From contig WPDH01000268.1 in the NCBI GenBank assembly GCA_019137255.1, positions 143,605-207,604 of the forward strand: a stretch of 64,000 bases of DNA, in the 5' to 3' direction. Under the pieces are notes generated by a model that did not search any database, had not been told where the DNA came from, and saw only the letters and a list, made by a program, of their open reading frames with translations. The translations under genes and the position numbers were made by a program. Origin of the DNA: Corinectria fuckeliana. Taxonomy: Eukaryota; Ascomycota; Sordariomycetes; Hypocreales; Nectriaceae. Each line of letters begins with the position of its first letter. Position 1 is the first letter of the stretch. Shown here one piece after another: positions 20,924 through 32,302 of the stretch.

Positions 20924-22619
20924 TTACAGAAGGACCATACCAGCACCAACACCAACGGCGGCGACAAGGTAGGCACCGACGGCAAACTCGCCCATGGAGA
21001 ACATGCGGCCCATAACGGCAGCAGGGTTGCCGAAGCTGTCAGACTCCGAGGAGTCAGCGCTGTCGTCGGTGGTGTTGGAGCTGCTGCCAGCGGTGGCAGT
21101 CGCGGCGTTGGCATTGACGGAGCTGGCGGAAGCGAGCGCGTCCTCGCAAGAAGAGGCAGTGGAGGGGGACTGGGTGGTGGCATCACCATCGAAGTCGCAG
21201 GCGTCCGAGGCCTTGTCCTGGTCCTCGTAGTAGGCGTTGAGAACGTAGGAGAGCTTGGCCTTGTCCGAGCACATGCTGTAAGCACCATAGACACCGGTAG
21301 TCGCGTTACCGTTGACGGGGATGCAAAGATCCTTGTTCTCGCCACAGATGTAGCTGAAGATGGAGCTGTAGCCCTTGGCCTTGAGGCTCTTGGCAGGAAC
21401 ACACGACAGGGAGTTGACCATGCAGTCGCAAAGGTCGCTGTCGGGGGTGGGGGGGAGCTCGCGGGCAGCCCTCCAGTTGGAAGAGATGTCGGGGCAAGAA
21501 GCAGCAGTGTTGGTGGCCTTGTAGGAAGCGGACTCGACACCGGAAGGGGTGGCGGCAGCAACACGGCTGGACAGGCTGGTGTAGTCCTTGAGAGGAGTAG
21601 CCTTGTCGCTAGAGCTGATCTTCACCAAGCCGTAGTCGTTGTCCTCCTGAAAGTACATGTAGACAATGCCTCCGCTGAAAACCTCGGTCATCTCGTCGCT
21701 ATACAGGGCGGAGGTCTCCTGGAAGATACGCCCAGCAGCGCCATCAGGCTCGTTGCAACCGTACTCAGCGAAGAAGACGGGAACAGAGTAGTTCTTGAAG
21801 AACTCAACGTGATCCGAGTAGCTAGACTTGGCCATGGTGCTCTCGCCGCACCAAGAGTAGATGTTGTAGCCCCAGAAATCGATGCTCTCGTCGGTATCAC
21901 CGCAGTTGAAGTACTGGGAGATTTCGTCACGGATGTTGACATCATCGTTGGCGGCATAGCCGACACCCAGCCAGCGGTAGTTCTTGTCAGTAATGTACTT
22001 CTTGGTGTCACGGACGGCAGCCTTGACGTAGGCGGAGGCGTCGGTGTTGGACTTGTTGTTGGAGACCTCGTTACCGGCGAAGAAGCCGATGACGTTGTCG
22101 TACTGAGCGAGCTCATCGACAACGGCAGTGTAGCGCTCGTAGAGGGAAACATCCCAGGCGGCATCATCACGGTTGATGGACAAGCTAGGCTCGGACAAAT
22201 CGGAAATGACGTAGATGCCAGCAGCGTTAAGCAGCTTCATGCAGGCGGAGTGGTCCTTCTCAGGGTTGATGGCGTAGGTTCGGATGGTGTTGGTGCCGGC
22301 CTTCTTGAGAAGAGGAACATCACGGGTACAGGCCTCCTCATCGGCGAGAGGATCAACATAACTGCTGGTCTCGGAGTTGGTGGCGCCGGCGGCGGCAGTG
22401 TCCTGCTGGTAGGCGACACCCTTGATGAAGAACTGAGTTCCGTTCTCGTAGAAGAGCTTGCTGCCCTATTCGCGCCAAGACAAGTCAGTTGCATGTTCCC
22501 CCGGTTGGTGACGGATGATTCGGGCGCAAGAGGATCGCACGTACCTTCATGACGATGGGCTGCAGCGAGGCATGGGCGGCAGTAGCCGCCACAGCGACGA
22601 TAGCGGCGGAGAACTTCAT
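20924..22619 (-). CDS. GPI-anchored GH72 1,3-beta-glucanosyltransferase (Gas/Gel family)
   Basis: Exon 1 (22545-22619) encodes 25 aa, almost exactly the signal peptide; exon 2 (20924-22465) follows in phase 0 across a 79 bp intron. The product of 538 aa cuts 1,3-beta-glucan and religates it, elongating cell-wall glucan on the outer face of the plasma membrane. The GH72 domain (about 20-330) shows FAGNEVSN with acid/base Glu158 and FFAEYGCN with nucleophile Glu259, the same spacing as Gas1. A Cys-rich X8/CBM43 module follows (about 370-460; CPDISSNW, LCDCMVNSLSC, ICGENKDLC). The tail is a Ser/Thr/Ala-rich linker, then a hydrophobic C-terminus (VGAYLVAAVGVGAGMVLL) expected to be replaced by a GPI anchor. 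The presence of the X8 module places it with Gas1/Gel1-type or Gel4-type members; I cannot assign the exact orthologue. Confidence 0.95.
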
Positions 22620-24801
22620 TGCGTCTTTGTGTTGTCGACTGAGAAGGTGTGAAAGATGAACAAAGAACCGTTGCACAGGGAACTCGCGGGTCGCAAGATG
22701 TTATACGCGTTGGGGTTTGTCGACGAAGCACCGAGCTGGAATGCTAAAGGCCCCTTTTTTTGTCGGGTCGTCGGTAAGTGTGGCAGGAACTGCAAAAGAG
22801 TGTCAGGAAGGTGCGCAATCGGCCTCGCGGTCAATTATGAAAAGCGAACAGGTCAATTAAAGAGGGTAGCGAAAGATGGAGGAGGGAAGAAGGAAGAGTA
22901 GAAGAGGGCGTCCCGAGGTTTGATGAAGACGAAGAAAGGTCAGTCGAACGGAGGAGCGAACCGCACGAGCTTTGTGTCGAACCAGTGGTGCCAGTCTAAG
23001 CCGACACCCCCCTTCGTTCCTTTCCCCTTCCCTTCCAGGGGAGTACCCTCCACCAGACAGGGACCGCTAGGATGGACCTTCAGGGGGCGTGACCTGCCAT
23101 CCAATAACGCCTGTAGCGCCTGTTGCTCTCCATTAGGCTGGCCAATGCCCCCGCTGATCCCTGTAACGACCCTGCAACCGGTGCCAGGTACGTACCGCCC
23201 AGAGCACACTGGCGGTTCGGCGGTCCTTGCTAAGGGGCCCCATTCTACCCCAGTCGCCGGAAGAGGCGCAGCACGCCGTACTACATAAGAAGCTTGTGTG
23301 CTTGTTCGGATGCCACAACGGCCAATCAGCGTGGGGCGGACGGGACGTTCATCTCGGGGCGGCGGTAGCACTGTGCATCACAGAAGTATCCTCACCGTGC
23401 GACAGGCGATTCACTAGCAGACTTGCACTACGGCCCTATCTTCCCTCAGTCGCAATCTCTCCTCATTTCTGTTACCAGGAGACTAGGCCAGTGCTCTCCG
23501 CCGAGACACCTAGACTACACCCTCGCACGGCCAAGTCACCGCTGCCGTGATCCAGTTCTGAAATAAGTAGGGGACAATCTCCACCAAATCTCGGTCCTTG
23601 GCAGGCATGCCTCCAGGGGAATGGACTTCCCAGATGACGAGGCACTGGGCCACCCTGCCGAGACAAGACACCATGAGGCTCACTGTGAAGCGGGAGATTG
23701 ACCTGGAACGCTTCCAACGCCGGCGTCGGTGAGAGGCGGTCGTGGTGGATACATGGTCAAGCCCGTAATAGCATTCTCCATTTAGATGGCATTTTCCATG
23801 AACGGCCCGGCGTCGAGAACTCGAGATTAACCCACGGGACTATTCGCATCTAGAGAAAAGCCAAGCCGTACGAAGTACATGGTAAGTTAATACTTAGCTG
23901 AGCCATTTCATCTCTCGCTTCTGCTGCCGAGTCCGGAACAATCAGCCAGCATTGACAACACAATCTCGAATCCCCCAGCAAGCGTGCCGCAGCAAATCTC
24001 TTCAGTGATTATCTATCTACATAGTACCAGTCTTTGCGAAAGGCCAAGACGGGCTCACCACGGAGCTGACGTGTGTGCCATGCATCGAGATTATCGGTCC
24101 ATGGCAATTCTGGGTCAGCCCACCCGTAATTCCGTATTCCCAGGTACTTCATCCAGCTTCATCCAACAAGCGGGTCAGTGACCCCGGCCTCCATCTCTGC
24201 TTCGTCGTTGTCACTGTTCGTGTTTGATTTGCCTGCGGTTGTCGCAATGAATCTCTGACGCGTGTGCTGTGGATTGTGCTGCGGATTGCCCTCGCACGTA
24301 CACACTTTGTACGCGGGCACACGTCGTCTGAAACTGGCCCGAGTGGGTGCGACGATGCAAATCAATGCATAACGGGATTGCGCATCGCCGGGGCATCGAT
24401 GTCATTGTGGCCCATCTTTAACTCTCGGTGAATTCCTCTCGTGTTGGTGGCCTTCTCCCTTGCTGATCGACACGAGCAGCTGTTGGTCGTCATCTCTCGC
24501 TCGCTCATCGACACACCAATCCGCCTTGACGCTCCCGTGTGTCTTATCGCCACGATGCCATGAAGCCACCGTCCCAATCCTCCTCAGAACCCACTCGGGT
24601 CTACCATCCAACACGGCAACACGGCTGCGCACGGCAGACGACTGCCGAAGGCGCATAGCTTCGCAACTTAGGTGACGACTGGCCTCTCTTCATCACCAGT
24701 TGCCGATCCGATTTTTCCGGGCCGCGATAGATGTTCGGCGCCCGGGCGTGCCGCTTTCCCGGCGATGCGTAGCCCTTTCATCATCGAGGCGTCGCGCTGG
24801 T
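22620..24801. other. Long intergenic region upstream of the GH72 gene
   Basis: About 2.2 kb. The first kilobase presumably holds the long GH72 promoter, with CCAAT-type motifs such as CTGGCCAATG near 23140-23150. Open frames of up to 143 codons (22940-23371, minus) have skewed, shadow-like composition, no family motifs and no matching splice structure, and I do not call them. Confidence 0.4.
22705..22710. promoter_or_regulatory. MCB-like element (ACGCGT) upstream of the GH72 gene
   Basis: The palindrome ACGCGT lies about 86 bp before the ATG of the glucanosyltransferase gene. It is the core of MBF (cell-cycle) sites, and cell-wall glucanosyltransferases peak at bud emergence or tip growth in yeast. 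A six-base match in a GC-rich genome is weak evidence by itself. Confidence 0.3.
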
Positions 24802-24975
24802 TCATCGGCCGAGCACCTTGTAGTAGACGCTGCCGATGCCGTACAGGACCTGGTCCCATAATTCCGACGTCTTCTGCCAAAGGCCGCCCTCGTGGTGGTT
24901 GTGCTCGGCCGAAGGGCTCGCGCGTGTCGCCTGAGCGCGATGGTAATGGCCGTCGTGGTATACGAGCTCTGGCAT
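24802..24975 (-). CDS. Candidate small ORF of 57 aa, orphan
   Basis: The minus-strand frame from ATG at 24975 to TGA at 24802 begins MPELVYHDGHYHRAQAT and ends WDQVLYGIGSVYYKVLGR. Composition is protein-like: two Trp, several Tyr, a His-rich centre (HNHHEGG) and an amphipathic or short hydrophobic C-terminal helix. The upstream 60 bp is A-rich and CCTTAGCAGCCGCT precedes the ATG, acceptable for a fungal start. No family is recognised. It could be a genuine small protein, perhaps peripheral to a membrane, or the last exon of a longer gene. An alternative frame through the same DNA is longer (163 codons) but Arg/Pro/Gly-rich and looks like a shadow. Confidence 0.4.
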   Translation of the reverse strand: MPELVYHDGHYHRAQATRASPSAEHNHHEGGLWQKTSELWDQVLYGIGSVYYKVLGR

Positions 24976-26308
24976 AGCGGCTGCTAAGGTTTTTCTTTGG
25001 GGCTCGGATATTGTTGGTATTCTCGCTGGCGTTTATTTTGATCCAAGAACGCATCCTCAACTCTTCGCATTCGACGGGCTCCCTTAAATATACTGCCTTT
25101 CCAGCTTTACCCCAGCAAGTGCAGGCGGCAGATGACTGCAAAGCCAAGCCACCTGCCAACCTCCATCACTCATCAGCAGCCTAATTGTCTTGGCGCAATT
25201 GCCGCCTTCAACTGAAACTCCTTCAGTGCTTCAGCTTGCAGCGCTCTCAGGACGATACTCAGCCGCAAAAATAAAGCGGCGCCGGTCGGATGACTCCACT
25301 GCCCGTCGATCATGTGCTTCAGCCCCGTGATAGTTCGCCGCAGCCGCAGCGGGTGGCAACACGGCCGTTCCGTCGCCGAGGCTTTCTTTCTCTCGTGAGA
25401 AGGGAGTGCAATAGAGGTGCCTTATCGTCCCTTTCCTCGCCTTCTGCGAGGCACCAGACCCGTAGCGAGCAATTAGCAGCTAATCGAACTTGTAAGTTAG
25501 TTTGTTTTAGTGCATGTACAAGACTAGCTAGCATGCCACCACAAGCCCGCCACTCTCGAGTTTCTACGGAGTACGGCATTCTTTGTACCGGCTACGTGAT
25601 GAAAGTGAGTAGATTACAGAATCTAGAGCCTTGCCGCATCTAAACAAGCGAATATAAATCGAAACAGGCATTTGATGTCGTTACCTAGGTACCTACGGAA
25701 TACAGTACCTCCCCTCTGCCTTCAAGTTGTCTGGCGACCTTTTGGCAACTATGTTCAGTGCAGGCCGGGAGTTGCAGACGATTTTAATCCGATTGAAACG
25801 GCAAGTGCTATTCAATACACATTCTTTGAGACACACAAGTTCCAAACAAAGCGCTAGTTTCCTTCCAGGGGAGGTATCCATACTTCATCACTCATCAACA
25901 GAGGAGACCCTCTCACTAGACCATCACGAGAGCTCAACCCTTACAACTCCCGACTGGAACGCCAAGCAGAGAGATCATTCCCCATATCCGCGCCTCACGA
26001 TCCGTCACGGCCGTCTTTAGCATATCTCTCGCAGCCCACCCAACGAGTTGCTCCATGCACTCAAGCAATATGGACAGTGGGTTCCATAGTCCGGAAAGGT
26101 CGTGTCCACTTACTGAAGCATCTCGAGGTTGTTCGCGCGTCCGGCTAAGGTCCCTCGGTAGCCTCCGAACCGACGATGCTGAGACGGGCTGTTGGGCTTG
26201 TATTGCGTTCCACGTGTTCCAGAAGAGTTGAGCTCAAGGTTCTTCGGCTTGGAAGAATTTCTCATCAAACGCGGCAACGTCGTCGACAGCTGCCTTCAAG
26301 AACTAGAC
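24976..26308. other. Intergenic, no supported gene
   Basis: The composition shifts to more AT from about 25.5 kb. Open frames of 60-117 codons lack motifs. This begins the decayed 25-31 kb stretch. Confidence 0.4.
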
Positions 26309-26953
26309 CTATGACTTGAGAAGTCCCAGGACATCGTTGACGCGGCAGTCTGACAGATTGTTGTTCAGCCTCGACCAGAGTATGAAAGAGTGCCATGGGT
26401 GGCTCAGCTCCCGCACATTTCCCAAGTCCGCGAGAATCCAGTGCTTCCTTTCTTCCAAACCACCCCTCGCAGTCTCCAGATCATCTAGACTGCTTAGCCG
26501 TATATTATTGGGCTTGATATCATCATGGCAGAGGCTGTGTTGCCTGTGCATCTGAGTCGGCACCTCGAGCAGGGACTTCATTGACGGCAGAAATATCATG
26601 TCGAGTTCCAGTCCAGTGTATGGATGCTGTGAATTGTGCAGATGATTTGCTAAACTGACAATATTCCCTAAAGGCAGGAATTGCGTCAAGAAGTGCCACC
26701 TCGGCAGTTGGCCCTGCGTCGCTGGCGACAAGAATTAGTCCATCACAGGCAGAATTTCGACATCCTGGCGGGACAGCTGCAAATTTGGCATTCCTCCGAG
26801 CAATATAGATGCTGCAACCTCAGTCAGCCATCGTGTCTCAGGTAAACTATCAGGAAGACAGTTTCAGAAAGGATGGTGCGCCGTCTTGTACACTTTGATC
26901 ACAGCGTTGCTGTAAGTAAAGGCCTCGCCCTCAGAACCTGACCCCAGCCGCTT
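26309..26953 (-). pseudogene. Protein-kinase-like pseudogene
   Basis: On the minus strand a single frame spells a kinase domain interrupted by stops. It has a glycine loop (LGSGSEGEAF, about 26945-26916), VIKVY with the ATP-site Lys, PETRWLTEVAAS for helix C, the catalytic loop LCHDDIKPNNI and a degenerate activation start LADLGN (instead of DFG). Two in-frame stops occur: TGA at 26864-26866, between the Lys and helix C, and TAA at 26735-26737. They are 43 codons apart and the frame resumes on both sides without a shift, so point mutation rather than deletion broke the gene. No plausible intron removes either. The 5' part upstream of the glycine loop cannot be recovered with confidence; a 60-codon open frame at 26958-27140 may be part of it. 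Such kinase-like genes are common accessory genes in Pezizomycotina. Confidence 0.7.
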
Positions 26954-29271
26954 CTATTCATGACGATGTGATCAGATATCTTCTCGAGGGTAGGGTTTGT
27001 TGCTGGCCTGTCGCTTGTAGGAGTCGTCCCATTTCCAACGCATACTTGCCAGACTTATTGCGTCTTGCGAAGTCAGATCGTCGAAATTCGTCGGTGTGAA
27101 TTTGTTCAAGCAACGCGTCTCGGTGTATGTGGACCATCAACGGGCCGCGAACGAGACGAGGATCAAAACCAACGCCACCATTCCCTTGATCCGTATGTTA
27201 CTTCGTGGTCGATTCAACCTGGACCCAGGCCGCTGGTGCCATAGTACGGATTCTTCGTGTTTCGACATGCTTGGATCTTAACCACAGGATGTCGACAAGC
27301 ACTGAGAAGAACTGGCTGAGATGAGATGAAGCTGGCAGGATTATCTATCCTAGTGCAGCTTTTGCAACCCTTGTACGGGATTCTGTAAGAAGACATGTTA
27401 CGGTCAACACTCACTGTCCGTCAATATGAGTCACTCTTAAGTTGAGTTGATGCTGCCCAGTGTCGGCTGCACACCCTCGTGGCTGTGTCATTCGAGCGCC
27501 TGTAGCCACAACTTGGCAAGTACCGAGAACTGCACACCAGGGTCCTCTTTCTTGCAAAAGCCGTTGCCAAGGATTAGTCCACTATCGTTCCCATCAATCG
27601 TCCTATCAGAGACGGCGAGTAAAGTATGAGGACTACTTCCGCCAAGCGCATGGGAAGATACTGCGCCCCAGCACAGCCACGGAACGCAACTGCAATCAGG
27701 CAAAGCTGGTCAATACTTGTTTTCTTCTTCGAATCCGGGCCAACTACACCGTATTAATGCCAACTGCTTAGAAATCTTAATCAGGAGACATAATCACCTA
27801 ATACACGCTTGTTTCCAAGCCGGTGCTTTGAATCAACTTCGAAACGCCAAGCTTGTATCGTAGAACCTGGTGGTTTTAAACCACAACTTACCTTTCAACT
27901 ATAAGGACGAGCCTCGTCATAGATCTCCTCCAAATCCGTCCCTTGGTTATATGTTTGATGAACAGAGGCTCTGTTCTTCAACTCCTTGACCGATAGTTAC
28001 CTATCATTGTGCCCACACATGGAGGCATCACCGAAGACTGTTCGATCTAGCAGCGAGACTCGGTGATAATCCATACATTCCGCGACCTCTTTCACGCGGT
28101 ATCTATAGATCCGTCGAATATTGGAAAGGAGCATATTACCCGTGTATAACTCTACCCCCCATTTAGTCTTGTGTTAGCACACCCTACCTTGCCGTGATTA
28201 CATGCCGTCTCCCATTAAAGCGACTTCCGGCTCGGCATAACAAGCCAGAACATCACTTCCAATTAAGTCGATGGCAGCGGGTCAAGACGATAAGGCCAGG
28301 AATGGAGAGGCAGCGGACACGAGGGAATAGGAAGGCCCTGCCGCAGAGATGCCTTCGCTAAGGAAGTTTCGGAGTTGACTAGGTTAGTCCATATTATTCA
28401 TCAACACACGACAGCAACATCGGTATTGCCTACGAGAGTCGGAAGCTAGGAGAGCAGCGAGGCCAAGCCAGAATTCCACATGTCCCTGTTTCGTTATATA
28501 GCTTTCTGGCAGCATGAGCTTCGTCCGCCTGATCTCAACAAATCGCCGACAGATGATCACCGAACAACTAGGGGTCAGTTCCCTGCCTGCCTATCACCAT
28601 TCGCCGACACAAGATGATTACGACACCCCGTACACTTCCACAACCACCACCCAGGATATCCTCATCAACAATATCGGTATCGGTGGCGCCAACGGCACTG
28701 CAGTAACGCTCGATGTGAAGGGGTGGAAGAAAGGTATGACCATCAAAGTCTAAAAGTCTCCATATACAAAAATGCCGCTTAGCAATATCTCACTATCAGC
28801 CCTACTGTTTGTCCTTTACAGGGAAGTGGCCAACCTTAGGTGGGCTGACTTACTGTAACTTCACCGCTCAATACAGAGTTTCATGATGCAGCGATCGTTG
28901 CCTAATGGAGGTTATATCCCGATCAAGAGCTTAAAAGTCAAATCTCTCCAGACTGCGGCCCGCGGCCCACTCCCTTCAGACCCAATCGAAACTACTATGT
29001 AGTTGATATCCCGCGGCTTATAGACGTCATCTGAAGCATGCTCTCCATCTCAAAGTATCTAGGGATCCGATAGGTCGGAGTACTACTATGTTCTAATAAA
29101 AGATTATCTATAAGCATATATTATTAAGGCGTGTATGTATTGGACTTACATGGTATATATACGGCCCGCAAGAGAGGGAGCTTATACGCCTCTTAACCAA
29201 GTCTACACACGAGATTATTCACTTGATACATTTTGCTCTCTACTCTCTACTCTCATCACCATCTGAACATT
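26954..29271. other. Intergenic, probably decayed sequence
   Basis: About 2.3 kb with short open frames on both strands, none with a recognisable domain. The region lies between two broken genes and is AT-richer than the rest of the left half of the window. The last 180 bp form an AT-rich promoter for the CoA-transferase relic. Confidence 0.4.
29154..29160 (+). promoter_or_regulatory. TATA box candidate for the CoA-transferase relic
   Basis: TATATAT, followed by ACGG, lies about 112 bp before the ATG at 29272, in an otherwise AT-rich stretch. The position suits a TATA element. The gene downstream is broken, so the promoter may be vestigial. Confidence 0.4.
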
Positions 29272-31049
29272 ATGGGTTCTCAATACACTATCCAGGCTGA
29301 AGCCAAGCGTCTTTTCGTCGAGGCTATCCTGAACGATCCTAAGCTGCAAGTCAGTCCGGAGGTAAAGACAGCAGCAGAGAGGGTCAAGTTTACTGGACAC
29401 CCCGACCCGTGGCTCTCAGTCCCTCTCAAGTTTAGCGAGTCTGTCTCGGCTCTCTCGGCATTTGTTGGCGCAGCTGCTGCTGCTGTGGCTGAGGATCGCT
29501 ACGGAATCAAGGATGACATTATAATCGATACGTAAGATGCCACTACCCTCACAGCATCTACAGGACGGGCTGACATAAATATAGTGACCGTGCCACTGCT
29601 TTCCTATTCGGGATCTTCCTGCCAAACATCGATGGCACGATGGTTACAGATGCATCCAAGGCCATCGCGGACAATGTGAATGAGGCAGACAAAGACAACC
29701 ACTAGAAGGGAACCCACCGAGGCATTAGCAACCAATTCAGGACTAAAGACGGACGATGGTATCATACCCACGGGGACATGCACTCTGCAAGCCTCATGGA
29801 GATACTTGGTGTTCCCGAGCAGGATATCACTCTCGCTAAGGCTAGGCAAATCTATGCAGCGAAGGTACTTCAGTATAATGCTGAAGAACTTGACCGCCTT
29901 GAGAATGAAGTCTCCCGTCATTCTGGAACTATCATTCTTACACCGGAAGAGTTCTATAACTCTGAACATGTAAGCGAATACTTGTTATATTGGCCACCTA
30001 GGGTAACTTTGTGCTAATCGCATGTAATATCTTAGGGCAAGATTGTGGCTAAAGAACCTGTTGCCACTATCACAGAATTTGCCGGACCTCAGAAGGCTTG
30101 GCCGAAGCGGATCCATTCCGAGTTTCGACCCCTCGATGGTATCCGTGTAATCGACTTATCTCGTGCTGTTTCAGCTCCTGTGGTCTCTAGACTATTAGCT
30201 GCCCTCGGCGCAGATGTCATCAAGGTCTCCTGTTCTTCGCTTCCTGATACGGGCGTTGTGATGGTTGATGTTAACGCGGGGAAGCGTGATGTAAATATCG
30301 ACTTGAAGACAGAAGAGGGCAAGGCACTTTTCCGTACTATCATCAAGGATGCTGATGTTTTTGTTGATGGCTACCGACCCCATGCTGTTGAGAAGTTGGG
30401 ATTTGGCGCAGAGGCAGTACGAGAGTTGAATCCCTCTCTGATCTATGTCCGAGAATATTGCTACGGTTTTAACGGTCCGTGGGCTTACCGCTCAGGCTGG
30501 CAGCAGATTGCTGATTCTGCTGCCGGTCTTTGTATGATGATGGGCGAATTCCTAGGCCTAGAAGAACCTATCCAGCCGCTCCTTCGTAAGTATATCAGAC
30601 CCCCCTTATGAGATTAGACTGCCTGTGCTGATACTATCTTGATAGCCAACTCCGACTACCAGACTGGTGTCCTAGGTGCAGGCTTGGTTATTCAGGCCTT
30701 ACTAAAACGCACTAAGGCTCCTGTCACTTTCAATATTGATATTTCCTTAGTCCACTATAACGTCTGGCTGTACCGTGCTGGGGCCTACACTTCAGAGCAA
30801 CAGGCTGCTCTCCGTACCCTTTTCCCTAACTTTAAGCCTGATCACCTTACTGACCTTTGGGATATCGCTCTTATGCTAATGGAGAATCTCGAGCCAGTTC
30901 GACCGGGTTTCTTTGATAACCCGGATTACTACGAACAGATGTCAGGCAAGGAGTGGGGCGATGAGCGTACAATCAATATCATCGGACAACCTTTGAAGCT
31001 CACAAAGTCGACTGTGGGCTTCTTGGTTCCCTCTAGAAGACGTGGCTAG
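29272..31049 (+). pseudogene. Class III (CaiB/BaiF) CoA-transferase with one premature stop
   Basis: Four exons (29272-29531, 29585-29969, 30036-30585, 30646-31049) have good splice sites and add up to 533 codons in one frame, but codon 127 is TAG (29703-29705). The family transfers CoA between carboxylic acids or racemises acyl-CoAs. Core motifs follow the break: PLDGIRVIDLSRAVSAP, RLLAALGADVIKV, GKRDVNIDLK, VDGYRPHAVEKLGF and, in exon 4, FNIDISL with the probable catalytic Asp. The N-terminal 126 residues and the C-terminal part remain homologous across the stop, so the frame was intact until recently. A second TAG ends the frame at 31047; family-like residues (NNNPTWNTS) continue for 11 codons after it, which hints that the tail is truncated too. 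Codon use is more AT-rich than in neighbouring genes. A sequencing error or stop readthrough cannot be excluded. Confidence 0.8.
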
Positions 31050-32302
31050 TCTAACAACAACCCCACTTGGAATACCTCTGTGTGAGGTTGATCTTAAAGA
31101 CCTGTGGCTCGCTGTTGGGAACGGGATCATTCCCGGGTGTTCTTGGCTGATGTGTTGATAAAAAGGTGTTCGAGACAAGTTGCACGGCCTTTCCGTAGAC
31201 CAAATTAGCATCAAAATACTATTCTGTGAGCCACTGCCAAGATTCCAGCAGAACTAAGATGTCTCGGTGACGGTGCTTGTCTTGCATGTAGATTTCCCGT
31301 CGTTGTTAAAGGTGCCATCAGACAGATACAAGGACCTCCAGATGAGCACCTTGCTCTTGAGCACAAAAGACTCTAGTTGAACACAAAACATTATGTACGA
31401 CCGGCAAGGATTGTGCTAGGGGAGAGGTAGTGCTTGCAGGGCGCGAGTTCGCTCCGACTGACATCGCTACCTAAGTATAATTACAGTACGGATGTTTTCA
31501 AGCGACATCCAGAATCCCCCGCAGGTCTGCGGCTTACTCGCCACCTAAAGAGCACTATGTACAAGGGCGTGAAAAGTGAAAAACCTGAAAATGTCATCCG
31601 CCAATCATGAACTCGCGAAATATGACGTCAGGGTCAGGGTCAGGGTCAGGGAGCCATGAATGTCTGGCAGTAGACTATGTTGGAACAACGAGGGGAAACG
31701 TCTTGGCTTGGTCACGGCGATAATAAGACTGTGCAGACAGATCGTAAGGTGAGCAGGTCTTAAGGAAAGAACCGATCTAAAAGTCGGCTAAAAATCTGGC
31801 AAAAGTACACTTGGAAAGTAAGATAAAAGCAGGCCGGCCAACAGCGCCATGCGGCCAGCCGTGGATGATTTTTCTGAGGCATCTGCGGCAACTTACACCT
31901 TGATGCCTTAGGTTGCTGCCTGAAAGCCCGCTATCAAGCCAAAAATTGAAAAAAATGTGCCCCACCAGCGAAAATTCACCCCGCCTTCGCCTCCGAACAC
32001 CACCACAGTAAGGCCTGGGTAGAACTGGAAACGCCACTCTTTGTTGTTGCTTGGCCTTTTTTTTCCTTCCACTGACGTCCGACTTTTTTTTCCCTTCCCC
32101 CATCCCTCTCTCTCCAGTCAACGACCGGTGATTCCCAGGTCTTTTTCTTCTCCCCCCCTCTGGTTTGGATTCGGCACGGCCAGATAAACCCTTTCGCGCC
32201 CCCACCACCGATAAACCCCGTTTCTTTCGACCCCGCCCCGGTCGCTTCTTCTCCCCTTCACCCCATCACCCTTCACCCGTCTCCATCCAACACATATCCA
32301 TC
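31050..32302. other. Intergenic: ARB1 promoter
   Basis: The last 260 bp before the ATG are strongly pyrimidine-rich with T- and C-runs (for example TTTTTTTTCC at about 32050 and CCCTTCCCCCATCCCTCTCTCTCC at about 32090), a usual feature of promoters and leaders of highly expressed fungal genes. A short hexamer repeat is noted separately. No gene is seen. Confidence 0.5.
31628..31651 (+). repeat. (TCAGGG)4 hexamer repeat
   Basis: Four exact tandem TCAGGG units follow GACG. The unit differs by one base from the fungal telomere unit TTAGGG. It is too short to call a telomere relic and is probably a simple repeat. Confidence 0.8.

Noticed and set aside
20504..22552. 682-codon open frame on the plus strand opposite the GH72 gene
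   Set aside because: Val/Gly/Leu-rich antisense shadow created by the strong third-position GC bias of the real gene; no domain.
24668..25159. 163-codon minus-strand frame
   Set aside because: Arg/Pro/Gly-rich and lacking hydrophobic core; an overlapping 57-codon frame has better protein-like composition.
26309..31049. Kinase-like relic plus CoA-transferase as a functional new system
   Set aside because: Both genes carry in-frame stops, are 2.3 kb apart on opposite strands, and belong to common accessory families.
31628..31651. Interstitial telomere relic
   Set aside because: Only four TCAGGG units, not TTAGGG, and no other subtelomeric feature nearby.
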